Shown in pieces: positions 10,270-19,501 of a stretch of DNA of 23,434 nucleotides (the stretch's first letter is position 1; each line of letters begins with the position of its first letter). This stretch comes from Hypsibius dujardini (Eukaryota; Tardigrada; Eutardigrada; Parachela; Hypsibiidae). The stretch is from assembly GCA_001579985.1 (NCBI GenBank), contig LRSR01004224.1, forward strand, positions 1 through 23,434, in the 5' to 3' direction. The notes beneath the pieces were generated by a model, which saw only the letters and a program-made list of their open reading frames with translations, had not been told where the DNA came from and ran no database searches. A program made the translations under genes and the position numbers.

Positions 10270-11190
10270 CGTTGTCGATGTATTGCAGAATCTGCTTATT
10301 ACACGTTAAAAGTTAACAAGTTAGACATATCGATCAAGGAAGATGATTGTCTGCCGGGATCTTTTGCAACAGCTTCTGCTTGGAATTTATTATTGCGATC
10401 AGTTAACAGGTTGCACATTGTAATGAGATCGGACGGGGCGTGGCCGACTTGAACGGAAAATGCTTGCGCCAGTCCACTATTATTTCTACCATGCCGCACA
10501 AAGAGACGCAAGGTTTGATTTGATTTGATTCAAGATTTGAGCTCCATACCGAGAATTGGGTTCAAGCTTTCCCAGTTACGGCACATTGTAGTTTCGGAAA
10601 AGACTGCCTCCGCTTATTGGATGTCATACCTGCTACTACACACATGACCACAATTTTGGGTGGCAGACTTTAAGCCAAAAAGGGTAGCCCGAGTTCGAGC
10701 CGAATTAAGTCACCGGGCGCACGCGCTCTTGACCACAGCTGACCATGCAGCTATTACTCAGTCAATTGATTGATTGATTGAACTTGTTGATTGAACTTGT
10801 GGCCATGTGTGTAGTACAGTAGAAATCAACAATTTCCAGCCTACTCGGTCATGCATTTCGTCTCGTAGATATTGCGATATATTGTAGATATTGCGTTTCA
10901 CTGACCTCTGAGTCTAACAGGCGTGGACAGTATGATCCTGGTCTACCATTGGTATTGCGTACGAGGTAAAACTCCTAAAGTTTTATGACTTCAGTATTCG
11001 AACGGAATAGCACAAAAAACAGCAGTTTGTTCAGAAACTAAGAAGCAAATGAAATCGGAAGACACTGACAATATTCACACTCGTACTTCGTATTACCGTA
11101 TGTGCCGGAGGTGACGTTCTTCAGAGCCCAGAAGTCCAAACACACAAAGAGGAGTGCTTTCACGGTACGAGGTAAAACTCCCAATGCTGC
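10270..11190. other. Gene-free stretch downstream of FMO
   Basis: I see no coding sequence here. There are short repeats only: (TTGAT)n at about 10514-10530, (TTGA)n at about 10765-10795, and the sequence tacgaggtaaaactcc near 10959, which recurs at about 11166. No canonical AATAAA lies close behind the FMO stop codon. Confidence 0.55.
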
Positions 11191-11194
11191 GCAA

Positions 11195-11318
11195 GTTTTG
11201 ATTTGGCATAAATGCTGCGCAGAACAGGGCAGAACGGGGCAAAAGGGCCACGGCGGCGTAACTGACAATTATGACGCCTGAAGGTGCGGCGTGGGACGTC
11301 ATGAAGATCCCTGAGTAA
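11195..11318 (+). pseudogene. Possible relic of the last exon of the downstream chromodomain gene
   Basis: At 11271-11318 the sequence reads MTPEGAAWDVMKIPE followed by TAA. The chromodomain gene's last exon reads MSPEGAAWEAKRTSAE followed by TAA at 14271-14321. The match covers about 35 bases at the nucleotide level, and weaker similarity (ttttgatt..aatgctgc) extends upstream into the intron-like part near 11195. The frame is closed by a stop 10 bases before the ATG and no chromodomain is found nearby, so this looks like a degenerate duplicate and not a working gene. Chance similarity cannot be excluded. Confidence 0.45.
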
Positions 11319-11377
11319 AGCTCAACCGCGTCTCTGTTTACTGTATGCTCATATTGGAATTGAATTTCCTTCTTTAT

Positions 11378-11446
11378 ACAGTATGTGCATGTGCAGTAGT
11401 ACAGTATGTGCATGTGCAGTAGTGTAGTATGTGCATGTGCAGTCGT
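11378..11446. repeat. 23-bp minisatellite, 3 copies
   Basis: Three head-to-tail copies of acagtatgtgcatgtgcagt plus agt. The first two are identical and the third has three changes. Non-coding, in the FMO to chromodomain gap. Confidence 0.93.
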
Positions 11447-11826
11447 ACAGTGGTTCAGCTGGCCCTGGTCCACTGCACTGCAACATTTCTAATAAAGCTC
11501 GAGCAGTTTCTGTTACGTTTTGCCGCCAGTTTTCGCAGAGGACACTCCCCCATACATTGCATAGCAACACCCCCCCCCCCTCAATTGGGACGTATTGACT
11601 TTGACACAAATTAAGTTGGCCACTCCGTAGAATCAACAACCAATTTTTCCAATCACTTAATTGAATTTTACCTGACCTGGTACTCATCGTAAAAATGAAC
11701 AAACTCTAGCGCTTGAATTTCAAAACGATAAAAATTTCATCGGGTCCGCGCAAAAAAAGATGAGTGCCCAAAAGAGACGCTGCATTACCACGCTGAATCT
11801 CAATACTAATCCGTTGCTGTTAAAAT

Positions 11827-12033
11827 TCACAAGATCCAAATGTCTAGAACGCTATGTGGTTCAAACAGCACGCGATCCAAAATGTGCTGTACTTGGTGGT
11901 CGTCTTCTCCGCCTTCCGCTGCTGCGTGGCTGGCTGTCGTTAAAGACCTGCCGATGTGCGAGTCAGCCATCGCGTCGACGCAGCTAACATCCCAGGCTAG
12001 CGCCATTCCGTTAGTTCTGTACACACCGTAATG
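11827..12033 (-). pseudogene. Possible decayed C-terminal fragment of a retrotransposon reverse-transcriptase ORF
   Basis: The minus strand encodes a segment with NGMALAWDVSCVDAMADSHI followed by an alanine-rich stretch and HILDRVLFEP. The pattern (..W-D-V-t-..D-..A-.-S-.., then an Ala-rich linker, then a short ..F.P..) resembles the region after the reverse-transcriptase core in animal RT elements whose polypeptide ends in a WDVTVVD(T/S)(L/M)A motif. The fragment is about 65 residues, stops abruptly and has no catalytic RT motif around it, so it would be a dead remnant. I assign this by memory of the motif only. Confidence 0.4.
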
Positions 12034-12371
12034 TGCGCTCGGTTCGAAGTCTCACGTGCTGGACGATTTCTGGCGCGAGCCGAATTCACCTACAAGAACA
12101 ATACAGCAACGCGCAACTATTTCACGCATGAGAGAGAGTGCATGAGAGATTTCCTTCAATCAATGACCTTCCCAAGGAGAGAGGATAATTGCTGGAATTT
12201 TGGATAAGATTTTTATTTCTTGACTGCACCAAGCCAACGGTTTACCACAGTTTTTACACCGCCATTTTTTAAAATTATTCCAGGAGTCATTTTGGTGGCT
12301 TCCACTGCATCAGCACTCCGTGGGCCTCGTTGCCGTAATTGATTACTAATCTAGTACTTCCAAATAACTCG

Positions 12372-12841
12372 ATGATTGAGTTCTTGACGACTACTCCAGA
12401 GATGGAACCCACGACGATGTCTAACACTTGTGTGGGGACCATTGAATCGCTCGGGGAGAGCCGACTGGTGCGGCAGATCTGCGTTCGGTTGATCGGATTC
12501 GAGGACTCGGTCTGGGTGAATGAGGAAGACGTTGCGGCGTTGGGCGCGGCCGGATCGACCGCGGATTATCCCGCAGTACTCGACTCATCCCACATTGGCA
12601 TGGAAGACCTGTTGTTCCTTGGAGAGCCCGCACCATTCGGGGACGGTGCTCGCAGTGTAAAGCAGCTTCCGTCAACAGGAGGGAACTCAGGAATGCGCGT
12701 TGGATTTGGTTAGTAATTTGATTTGCACGGTTGACGCATATTTGATTTTGCAGTTTGTCTGAAATGCAAATTTTGCTTGTCAGTGTGTTTATGTGTCTGT
12801 CCTTCTGGATGTCTGTCTGTTTATCTGTCTGTCAGTCTACG

Positions 12842-12886
<45 letters not shown>

Positions 12887-14321
12887 GCCTGTCTGCTTGT
12901 CTGTCTATCTGTTTGTACTTCCGTATGTCTGTCTATCTAAGTTTCGGTCTGTGTGTCAGTCCGTCGGCTTCTCCCTCCATGCGGTCTGTTCTGTCTCAGT
13001 GTCTGCCTGTCTCACGCATTTCTATCTTGATGATTATCTTGCATCTTTTTCGGATTGTCGTGCCTCTTTGCTTCTACTATTCATATCTTATTTTTTTGTC
13101 TATTTGCTTTCTTTTGTCTGTACCTTTCTGATTGCCTGCGTGCCTCTTGACTGTCTGTCAGCCGGCAGCACAGACACGGTCATCTTTGTTTTATTACTAA
13201 TTCTCCTGTTGAATGTCTGAAACTATCGTTGCTCACCTGCCCATGAGCTTTGGATCCATTCTAAATCCGCACGTTCTCATTTACAGAAAACGTCTCGCTC
13301 AGGAAGAACAATCTGGAGCGCAGGTTTGACCTCCACTCTCTCAGTACTGGTTCTATGTCTTCATCCGACTGCTCCTCCAAATCGGCTTTGTCGACCGCCA
13401 CCCCGTCCAAGAACAAGGGAAAGCTTTTGAAACTGCAACACCGTCGTCAAAGCTCGTCCGACATAAAGCGGAGGACCGGAACTCAGTCCGAGTATAAGCC
13501 CAAGCAGACTCGGGACGGTTACCAGCGGTCGGCGTTGAAGGGATGGGAGTGTCGAGCGAAGCGTGCTACCAGCATTGGCAAAATGCGCGGTGGATCGACG
13601 AAAACGGCGGCTCATAACGAGTCGACTCGGTTTGCCAAATCGCCAGCAGCTGCAATGCCATCAGTTAATGGTAATGTTCGACGGAATTTGGTCGGTTCGA
13701 CGGAATCTGGTCGGTTCGACGGAATCCGGTCGGTTCGACGGAATCCGGTTGATTCGACGGAATTTGGTCGGTTCGACGGAATCCGGTCGGTTCGACGGAA
13801 TTCCCGGTCACGTACTGTTTACTGTGGTTTTACGTCTCCTTATATTATAGTTGCTTCAGCTGATCCTGACGGGTTGGAGGATGACGATTCCATCTATGAA
13901 GTGGAACGGGTTTTAGGCAGTCTGAAGCGCGGAAAAGACGTGTACTACCTCATCAAATGGGTGGGGTAAGAGGTGATGAATACGAAACAAAAGATGATGG
14001 CGCCTTTTGTTTGTTTGTCATAAATTATTACATATCTTTCATATGCAGCTATGAAGAGTCGTTTAACACGTGGGAAGGGTCGTGGGGTCTGAGTGCTGCG
14101 AGAGAGGCCGTTGACGATTTCATCACTGAGCACGGGTAAGTTCGGAATCAACAGTTTGACTGTCGATGGAGTGTTTCTCTCTTTTTGTGGTCTGTGAATT
14201 GCTTTAGACGCAAGTTTGTTTGCTACTTTTGATTACACATAGGAAGGCGAATGCTGCTGAACCGAAGATCATGTCGCCGGAAGGTGCAGCGTGGGAAGCC
14301 AAGAGGACATCGGCTGAATAA
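12372..14321 (+). CDS. Chromodomain protein, 4-5 exons
   Basis: Exons 12372-12708, 13287-13670, 13860-13965, 14049-14135 and 14243-14321 join in frame to 330 aa. An alternative keeps 13671-13859 as exon, giving 393 aa. The chromodomain starts at about residue 252 with IYEVERVL and runs through YYLIKWVGYEESFNTWE, ending in the C-terminal helix REAVDDFITEHG. The aromatic-cage positions that bind methyl-lysine in HP1/Polycomb are all aromatic here (Tyr253, Trp274, Tyr277 in the 330-aa numbering), so binding to a methylated histone tail is plausible. The N-terminal ~110 residues are acidic, and the middle is Ser/Lys/Arg-rich and probably disordered or DNA/RNA-binding. No chromoshadow domain follows; the protein ends about 25 residues after the chromodomain. 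I do not recognise a specific orthologue. The first ATG (12372) is chosen; ATGs at 12402 and 12417 are alternatives. Confidence 0.78.
12785..12950 (+). repeat. (TGTC)n microsatellite in chromodomain-gene intron 1
   Basis: A tetranucleotide array with a pure core of tgtctgtc at about 12841-12888 and degenerate edges, in the 578-bp intron 12709-13286. On the coding strand it is pyrimidine-rich. Decayed tgtc motifs continue to about 13160. The open frames across it (CLSVCLSV..) are repeat artefacts. Confidence 0.93.
13676..13802 (+). repeat. 19-bp minisatellite in the chromodomain gene
   Basis: Six full copies and one partial copy of gttcgacggaatccggtcg, varying at the tt/ct/cc position. Because 19 is not a multiple of three, successive copies are read in different frames, yet none contains a stop. 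If translated it gives a 19-residue period of the VRRNxVxSTExGRFDGIRS type. It lies wholly inside the candidate intron 13671-13859. Confidence 0.92.
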
Positions 14322-14322
14322 A
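14317..14322 (+). terminator. AATAAA polyadenylation hexamer overlapping the chromodomain stop codon
   Basis: The sequence GAATAAAA places a canonical AATAAA so that the TAA stop (14319-14321) lies inside it. If used, the 3' UTR would be only about 15-30 bases. I cannot show use from sequence alone. Confidence 0.35.
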
Positions 14323-14371
14323 ATTTGCGGTTTTGGGAACTAAATTTATCGTTTATCGTTTACAATACTTA

Positions 14372-14611
14372 CTGTATGAAGAGAAGTCTCTCATTCGGCT
14401 CACCCTCCACTTAGTCGATAAATGGGCTCACTCATGGGTTTCTCTTTGATAGTAGGTGCTTGATTGTTTGATTTCTAGAAGTACCATAAATATACTAGGA
14501 TACAGTACAAAACATCAAACAATCAAGCATCTGACATCAAAGAGAAACCCACAAGTCACATTTATCGACCAATTGAATGGTGAGCCGAAATACAGATTTC
14601 ACCTCATACTG
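14372..14611. mobile_element. Palindromic MITE-like element C
   Basis: A self-complementary segment of about 240 bp. The strongest pairing is 14394-14475 against 14512-14589: the blocks TTCGGCTCACC, GTCGATAAATG, GGGTTTCTCTTTGAT and TGCTTGATTGTTTGAT each have an inverted partner. Weaker similarity extends the arms outward to ctgtatga/tcatactg. The loop is about 40 bp. It is non-coding; I could not identify a target-site duplication with confidence. Confidence 0.68.
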
Positions 14612-14699
14612 CACTTCCACTAATCATAAGTCATGTGTACCTAAACAATGAATCTTGGCTGTGCAAGATATGAGCTGTCTCTCATCCCCCCCCCTCCCG

Positions 14700-14768
14700 A
14701 AGAAGGTCCTTCGATTTGCATCGGGGTGAAACTTATGTTAAGAAGGTCCTTCGATTTGCATCGGGGTG
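14700..14768. repeat. 29-bp direct repeat with 40-bp period
   Basis: Two identical copies of a 29-bp sequence starting aagaaggtccttcgatttgc, at 14700-14728 and 14740-14768, separated by 11 bases. It lies in the gap between the chromodomain and SLCO genes, upstream of the transporter, so it could be promoter-proximal; no function is shown. A C-homopolymer precedes it at 14687-14694. Confidence 0.9.
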
Positions 14769-15171
14769 CAATGTTTTGCTTATCGTTGCTCTTCTTCACC
14801 CAATTTATACTCTTCCGTTTTTCGTCTTTTTTGTTGCAGTCGTACCATTTAGATGTCTGAAATTGACTCTCACAAACGGAGCCCTATCGTTCCCTGTCTG
14901 TGTATCAACGCTGGACGTACCACTGAAGTAGTAAATCTATACGCTGTTTACAGTCGGCATAGTCTCTTATCTTTTTTACAACGATCTGTTGGCCGATTTA
15001 GGTTTACGTCCACCGTCTACCCCTATACAGACTTCAGAGTACCGCTGCAAGCAAGCAGCCGATATACAGAATGTACCTCTTTATGTACCTCTCCAATACA
15101 ACGCATGGCGCACTAAATTTGGCCAGTTTTAGGTTAGAGACAAATCCCATTTTCCTTCCAGTGCAGTGCCT
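14769..15171. other. Upstream region of the SLCO gene
   Basis: No clear coding sequence. A pyrimidine-rich acceptor (ttttccttccag) ends at 15161, ten bases before the chosen start ATG, so an untranslated 5' exon probably lies somewhere upstream. The open frame starting at 14853 does not resemble any SLCO N-terminus and I do not call it. Confidence 0.5.
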
Positions 15172-18100
15172 ATGAGTTTCGTTTCTTCGTCAGGGCGTCT
15201 AGTATTCCGAGAAATGGAGGAGCCGGATACAGTGTACCCGGGAGCCCGGTACACACACTTCCTAGCACCCCGCCCAGCACCGGCCAAGCGTTCGTTCTGG
15301 AAAGATTTACCCCGATGCAGACAGCCGAGTGCTGTGCAGCTGTTTTCCTCTTCGTTGATTGCATTTGGAATACTATTCGGTATACGCATATGAAAGTCGC
15401 TGTATTCCGACAATTAAAGACAATTATACAATAAAGTCTTCTATTTAGGAATCCTCATTGGATTTACTATATCCGCGCAGGTCGGTCTGGAAAAACAGCT
15501 CCACCTGAATGGCTCCCTCACCGGTGTTGTCCTTTCCGCCATACCCGGGGGATTATTTATCGGCTTGGTTATAGCCATTTTATTCATGCCGCACCATAAA
15601 CCGGTGTGGATGGCCGGGTCGGTTCAGCTGTGCGGCATCTTTAGTGTCTTAACCGTCGTTGCACTGGCCGGTACAGGGCGATCCGAGTCGGCTGATCTGG
15701 CCGGTGCAGGGCGATCCGAGTCGGCTGATCTGGCCGGTAACTCCAGTGCCGTACTCCTCTGCGATGAGGGCTTTCTAAATGGCACAATCGCTAATGCAAC
15801 GACGAAACATCCCGTCGATGTGTCCGATAAATCCGCGGCTTTTACTGTGGGCTTCCTTCTATTTCTCACGGGATTTACGGCGGCACTGCCGGTGATAGTT
15901 GCGACCGACCGGATTGCTATTTCTAATGGTAGGAAGGCATTGCGAAATCCAGAATCAGTCAGCTCATTGGTTCCTTCAGATAGAAAACAAAATGGTTCCT
16001 AAGGATTTATAGCTCAGTTTTTGTTGGTGACTAAACTTTTAGTTTACTTTTAGTCGCATCGATTGATTGACAAATTTTAGTTCTTTTTCCAATTTAAATA
16101 TATTGCATTCAAATCTTCAAATTAGTTTGTTTCAGAAAATGAAAACCCAAACTGAGAAATTAGTTCGTTTAATTTATTCAGTTTATATGTAGCCATTGTT
16201 AATAAAAGGCAAATCGCGGCTTCGTCTATGCGGGACTTTGTTATCATTGTCCGAGGTTCTAAAACAAAAACACGTTTGCCGTTTTAGGAATCCTGGTGTT
16301 TCTAGTATCGCTCGGCCCGTTCAGCGGTTTTCTAATAGGCTCCTCATCCAGTGATTACAGTGACTCCGCTGAGGCATATGTTGTCGGACTAATCGTTTTC
16401 GGAATGATTGTCGTGGGCCTTATTGTTGAGGTATTCTGGAATCCCAAAACGCACTGAGGTCCACCTCAAGACCAGTAATTTATTTTTAAAACGAGTTCCT
16501 ATAATCCGACCCTTTTGTAGACTATTCCAAAGGGTTCCATCAATACGCAGCTTACGGTTGCGCAGGATCGCCTACCCGGAAGCAATGTCATTATGAAAAG
16601 TAAACATTCAGACGTATCATTCAATGGTGTTGAGTCGGTTCGGTTCGGTCGGTTCAGTCGGTTCGACCGAACCGTCAGCTAAACGTGATGATGACCATTA
16701 TATGAACTGTATTTGTCTGTTTGTTCTTCAGATTTCGGTCGGACCGTGCGACAGATACTTCGCAACCCTGCGTTCCTGTGCCTGTCCGCGACGCTGATTC
16801 TAGACATCCTCTTAACGACATGTAAGTAACTACAAGTGCAGTCACGAATTCTAAAGTAAATAAATGACTGGATTCATGGAGAAAGATATCAATCCGTCCG
16901 TCCGTCGGTCCGTCCGTCGGTCAGTCAGTCCGTCTGTTGGTCAGTCGGTCGGTCGGTCCGTACGTCCGTACGTCGGTCGGTCGGTCCATCCGTCCGTCCG
17001 TCACATGGTGTCCGTTTCAGGTTATGTCTTCGTTTTGCCGCGTTACCTGGAGGTGCAGTTTGACATCAAACCCGGCATTGCAAACATAGCCGTTGGTTGG
17101 TTCGTTTGCCACAGCGTCCCTTTAATTTTTCAAGTACAATTATTTCAATTGAGGTATCGGTTTGTATTCTGCCATGCACAGCATTGGGTCTTCTGATGCC
17201 ACTGGGACTGGGCACGTTGATGGTGTCCGCCGGTGGGCAGTATTTGCGCCTGACCGCATCCCAATTGCGAATCACTGCCCTTGGGTCAGTGGGACTGTCA
17301 TGCTTTGGCTACCTCATTTTCGTCTTCCTGGGCTGCGGCGGTGCAGAGTTCGACCATGAACGCCAGCTGATGGTCTATCAGAATCCGTACGTCGACAGCG
17401 ATCTTGCAATAGGACGTCCTGTTCTATCGGAGGGCCGTCGAACATTCAAACCATTTCTTCGTCTTTTCTAGGGCAAAGTTTGTGGTGGAAAATATCTGCA
17501 ATCATAAATGCGACTGCTTCCGGGCCGAGCACTTTTTTCAGCCCGTCTGCCATGCCGAGACGCATGTTACGTTTGCCTCGCCCTGCCTCGCTGGATGTAT
17601 GCGGTGGGATGCCAAACGTCAGGTGAGATCAACGCAGCTTGAAGACCCTTGAGACTTAAATCAAGACACCAAGATACTCTACACTTCTTAGGCTTTCGGC
17701 GACTGCCATTGTGTTGAAAATCAGGCGAAAGATGACCAGTTACCGGCACCCACGACGTGGGTTACCGAAGGACCATGCAGCCGAAACTGCGCCATCTCCT
17801 TTGCGGCCTTTGTTTTTATCGGTTGTCTATTTCACATCCACGCTGGCTTCCCGGTGACTGTCATTATGGGGGAACTGCCGAGGTATCTGTAGAGAATTTG
17901 TGGCACTATTAACATGCGTAGAGACAGACCGATAGAGATGCGCAAATGTCTGTTGCAGTCTGTTTATCGATAACGAATGGCTCGTCGTGGCCAAGCGTCT
18001 GCTCCTCCTCCTGGTAATCAGCTTATCCGTGCTTCCGGCCTTCATCGTTTCCGGATTGTTCCTCGACTCGAATTGCCTCCTGTGGGACGCGGATCCCAGT

Positions 18101-18510
18101 CGGTTGAACGACTCGCCGGCCTGCGCCGTCCACGACGGCAACCGTTTACGCGTGCAGCTCCACGTGACGTTGCTGTTGGGCAAGATGCTTCTCACGGGGA
18201 GCTATTACTTGGTAAGCCCTTCATGTCGTTCATTCGAGTTGTGGAGATGAGACTGAAAGCTGATGAGGAAATTGGAATAATGGTTATATAACCGTTTTCG
18301 AAAATAGCCTCAACTTCAGACATTTCAATACATTCATTCACTGGCTAAAATTGTTCCACAAGAGTGTTGTGTATTTCAACCAAACAGACCTTTCGGTACC
18401 TCAGCCGACCAGCGCAAACGATGGACAACCCGGAAGAGGAGAGTACAGTGTACTACAAGTCGGTGCTGGCAACCAGCACCCTCGACTTAATTGCCGAAGC
18501 AGATGAGTAG
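15172..18510 (+). CDS. Solute carrier organic anion transporter (SLCO/OATP family), 11 exons
   Basis: Exons: 15172-15379, 15449-15928, 16288-16430, 16521-16599, 16732-16821, 17021-17095, 17182-17390, 17479-17622 (or from 17472), 17692-17882, 17959-18211, 18388-18510; about 664 aa, normal for the family. Family marks: LLRNP-type block (ILRNPAFLCL) followed by VLPRYLEVQF, a Kazal-like extracellular domain with paired cysteines (CNHKCDC..PVC..SPCLAGC..CHC..CSRNC), and FLDSNCLLWD followed by CAVHDGNRLR near the last membrane span. Multiple hydrophobic spans fit the 12-helix major-facilitator fold. These plasma-membrane carriers take up bile salts, steroids, eicosanoids and other amphipathic anions; the substrate here is unknown. 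A loop in exon 2 contains three N-glycosylation sites (NSS, NGT, NAT) and a duplicated 11-residue unit. The family's GAWW signature before helix 6 is not conserved (EAYVVG). The junction between exons 7 and 8 is uncertain (see findings). Confidence 0.9.
15667..15732 (+). repeat. 33-bp in-frame tandem duplication in SLCO exon 2
   Basis: Two copies of a 33-bp unit (gccggtrcagggcgatccga then gtcggctgatctg) encoding AGTGRSESADL and AGAGRSESADL. They differ at one base, so the duplication is recent. It falls in a predicted extracellular loop. Confidence 0.9.
16631..16672 (+). repeat. Short (TCGGT)-type repeat in SLCO intron 4
   Basis: About 40 bp of tcggttcggt/cggttcagt units in the intron 16600-16731. 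The unit shares ggtcggttcgac with the 19-bp minisatellite of the chromodomain gene. Confidence 0.8.
16893..17003 (+). repeat. (CCGT/CGGT)n microsatellite in SLCO intron 5
   Basis: A tetranucleotide array of ccgt, cggt and cagt units filling most of the 199-bp intron 16822-17020 and ending just before the acceptor at 17020. Confidence 0.92.
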
Positions 18511-18941
18511 GATGGACACACTGATAAATGAGGAGACCAATCTCCTGGTTCTCATCACGAAAGTCTCGCGGTTAAACTTTAATAGCATATGAGTTGGATG
18601 CGTCGGAGGACGGCATTCCGTCCAGGTTGTCGGACATTAGCCGTCCATTTTGCACGGAAACTGTACAAAATCTTGAGTAATTCATGAATGGTCCCTTTCA
18701 CGTCCTTGACCATGCATAACCGCATTCGCAGTAGGAGTCGTAATCGACTCAGAGGGAGATCACCCCTTGCTTATCGGAATTGCGATTCTGGGAAATTTCT
18801 CTGTGTAGCATACACCACAATAAAGTAATGCGAGTCACTATTGCATCTGAAAAGTATCCCAGAAAGTGTTGCTTGCCGAATGTTTTTCTTTCTTTTATCC
18901 CAACGAGAAGCCATCGTGAAAGCTACCGCGACTACTTAATC
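18511..18941. other. Gap between the SLCO and TLDc genes
   Basis: 431 bp. GATAAA at about 18522 could be a variant polyadenylation signal for SLCO. An open frame continues upstream of the TLDc start into this stretch, but it shows no recognisable domain and I leave it out. Confidence 0.45.
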
Positions 18942-19453
18942 ATGTTTTCTACCAATATCCAAGACGACTGGGTGTTCGTGGAGCATGCGGATCTTCTCCC
19001 CTTCCTTTCGGCGGATGCCTGGGAATGCGCTCTGTCGACCGACCATTTCACACCGGAATTGAGGCATCCCAGTAGTATTTTGACAGATGCCATATGTCGG
19101 GAACTCTCACCGTATCTGCCGGCAAGAGCTCAAGCCAGTCCGTGGTGTCGCATTTACAGCACGCAACAGGACGGCTACAGCCTGCGGAATATGTACCACA
19201 AGGTTCGGGATATCGAGTCGCCTGCCTTGCTCTTGGTGAAAGACGTCCGTGGCCACATCTTCGGAGCGATCACCTCCTCTGTTCCGCGAGTTCATCAAAG
19301 CTTTTGCGGCAATGGAGAGAGCTGTGTCTTCTCTTTTTCTCCAGCCCTAAAGGTTAACCTCCTTACCATCTCGATGTCTTTATCTGCCTGTTCCTTGTCT
19401 GGGTTTGTCATTCGATTTGTCTATCTGATTTCTACGTCTCTTTGTCTGTCTAC

Positions 19454-19501
<48 letters not shown>

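Noticed and set aside
11093-11702. Overlapping minus-strand open frames of about 120 codons
   Set aside because: They run through the 23-bp minisatellite and show no recognisable domain or splice structure.
12755-13220. Cysteine/serine/leucine-rich open frames (CLSVCLSV)
   Set aside because: They are products of the TGTC array in the chromodomain-gene intron.
13361-13615. 84-codon minus-strand open frame inside the chromodomain gene
   Set aside because: It is antisense to chromodomain-gene exon 2, with no independent support.
14853-15116. Open frame starting MSEIDSHKRSP as a possible first exon of SLCO
   Set aside because: It does not resemble an SLCO N-terminus, and I saw no donor that clearly joins it in phase to the exon starting at about 15162.
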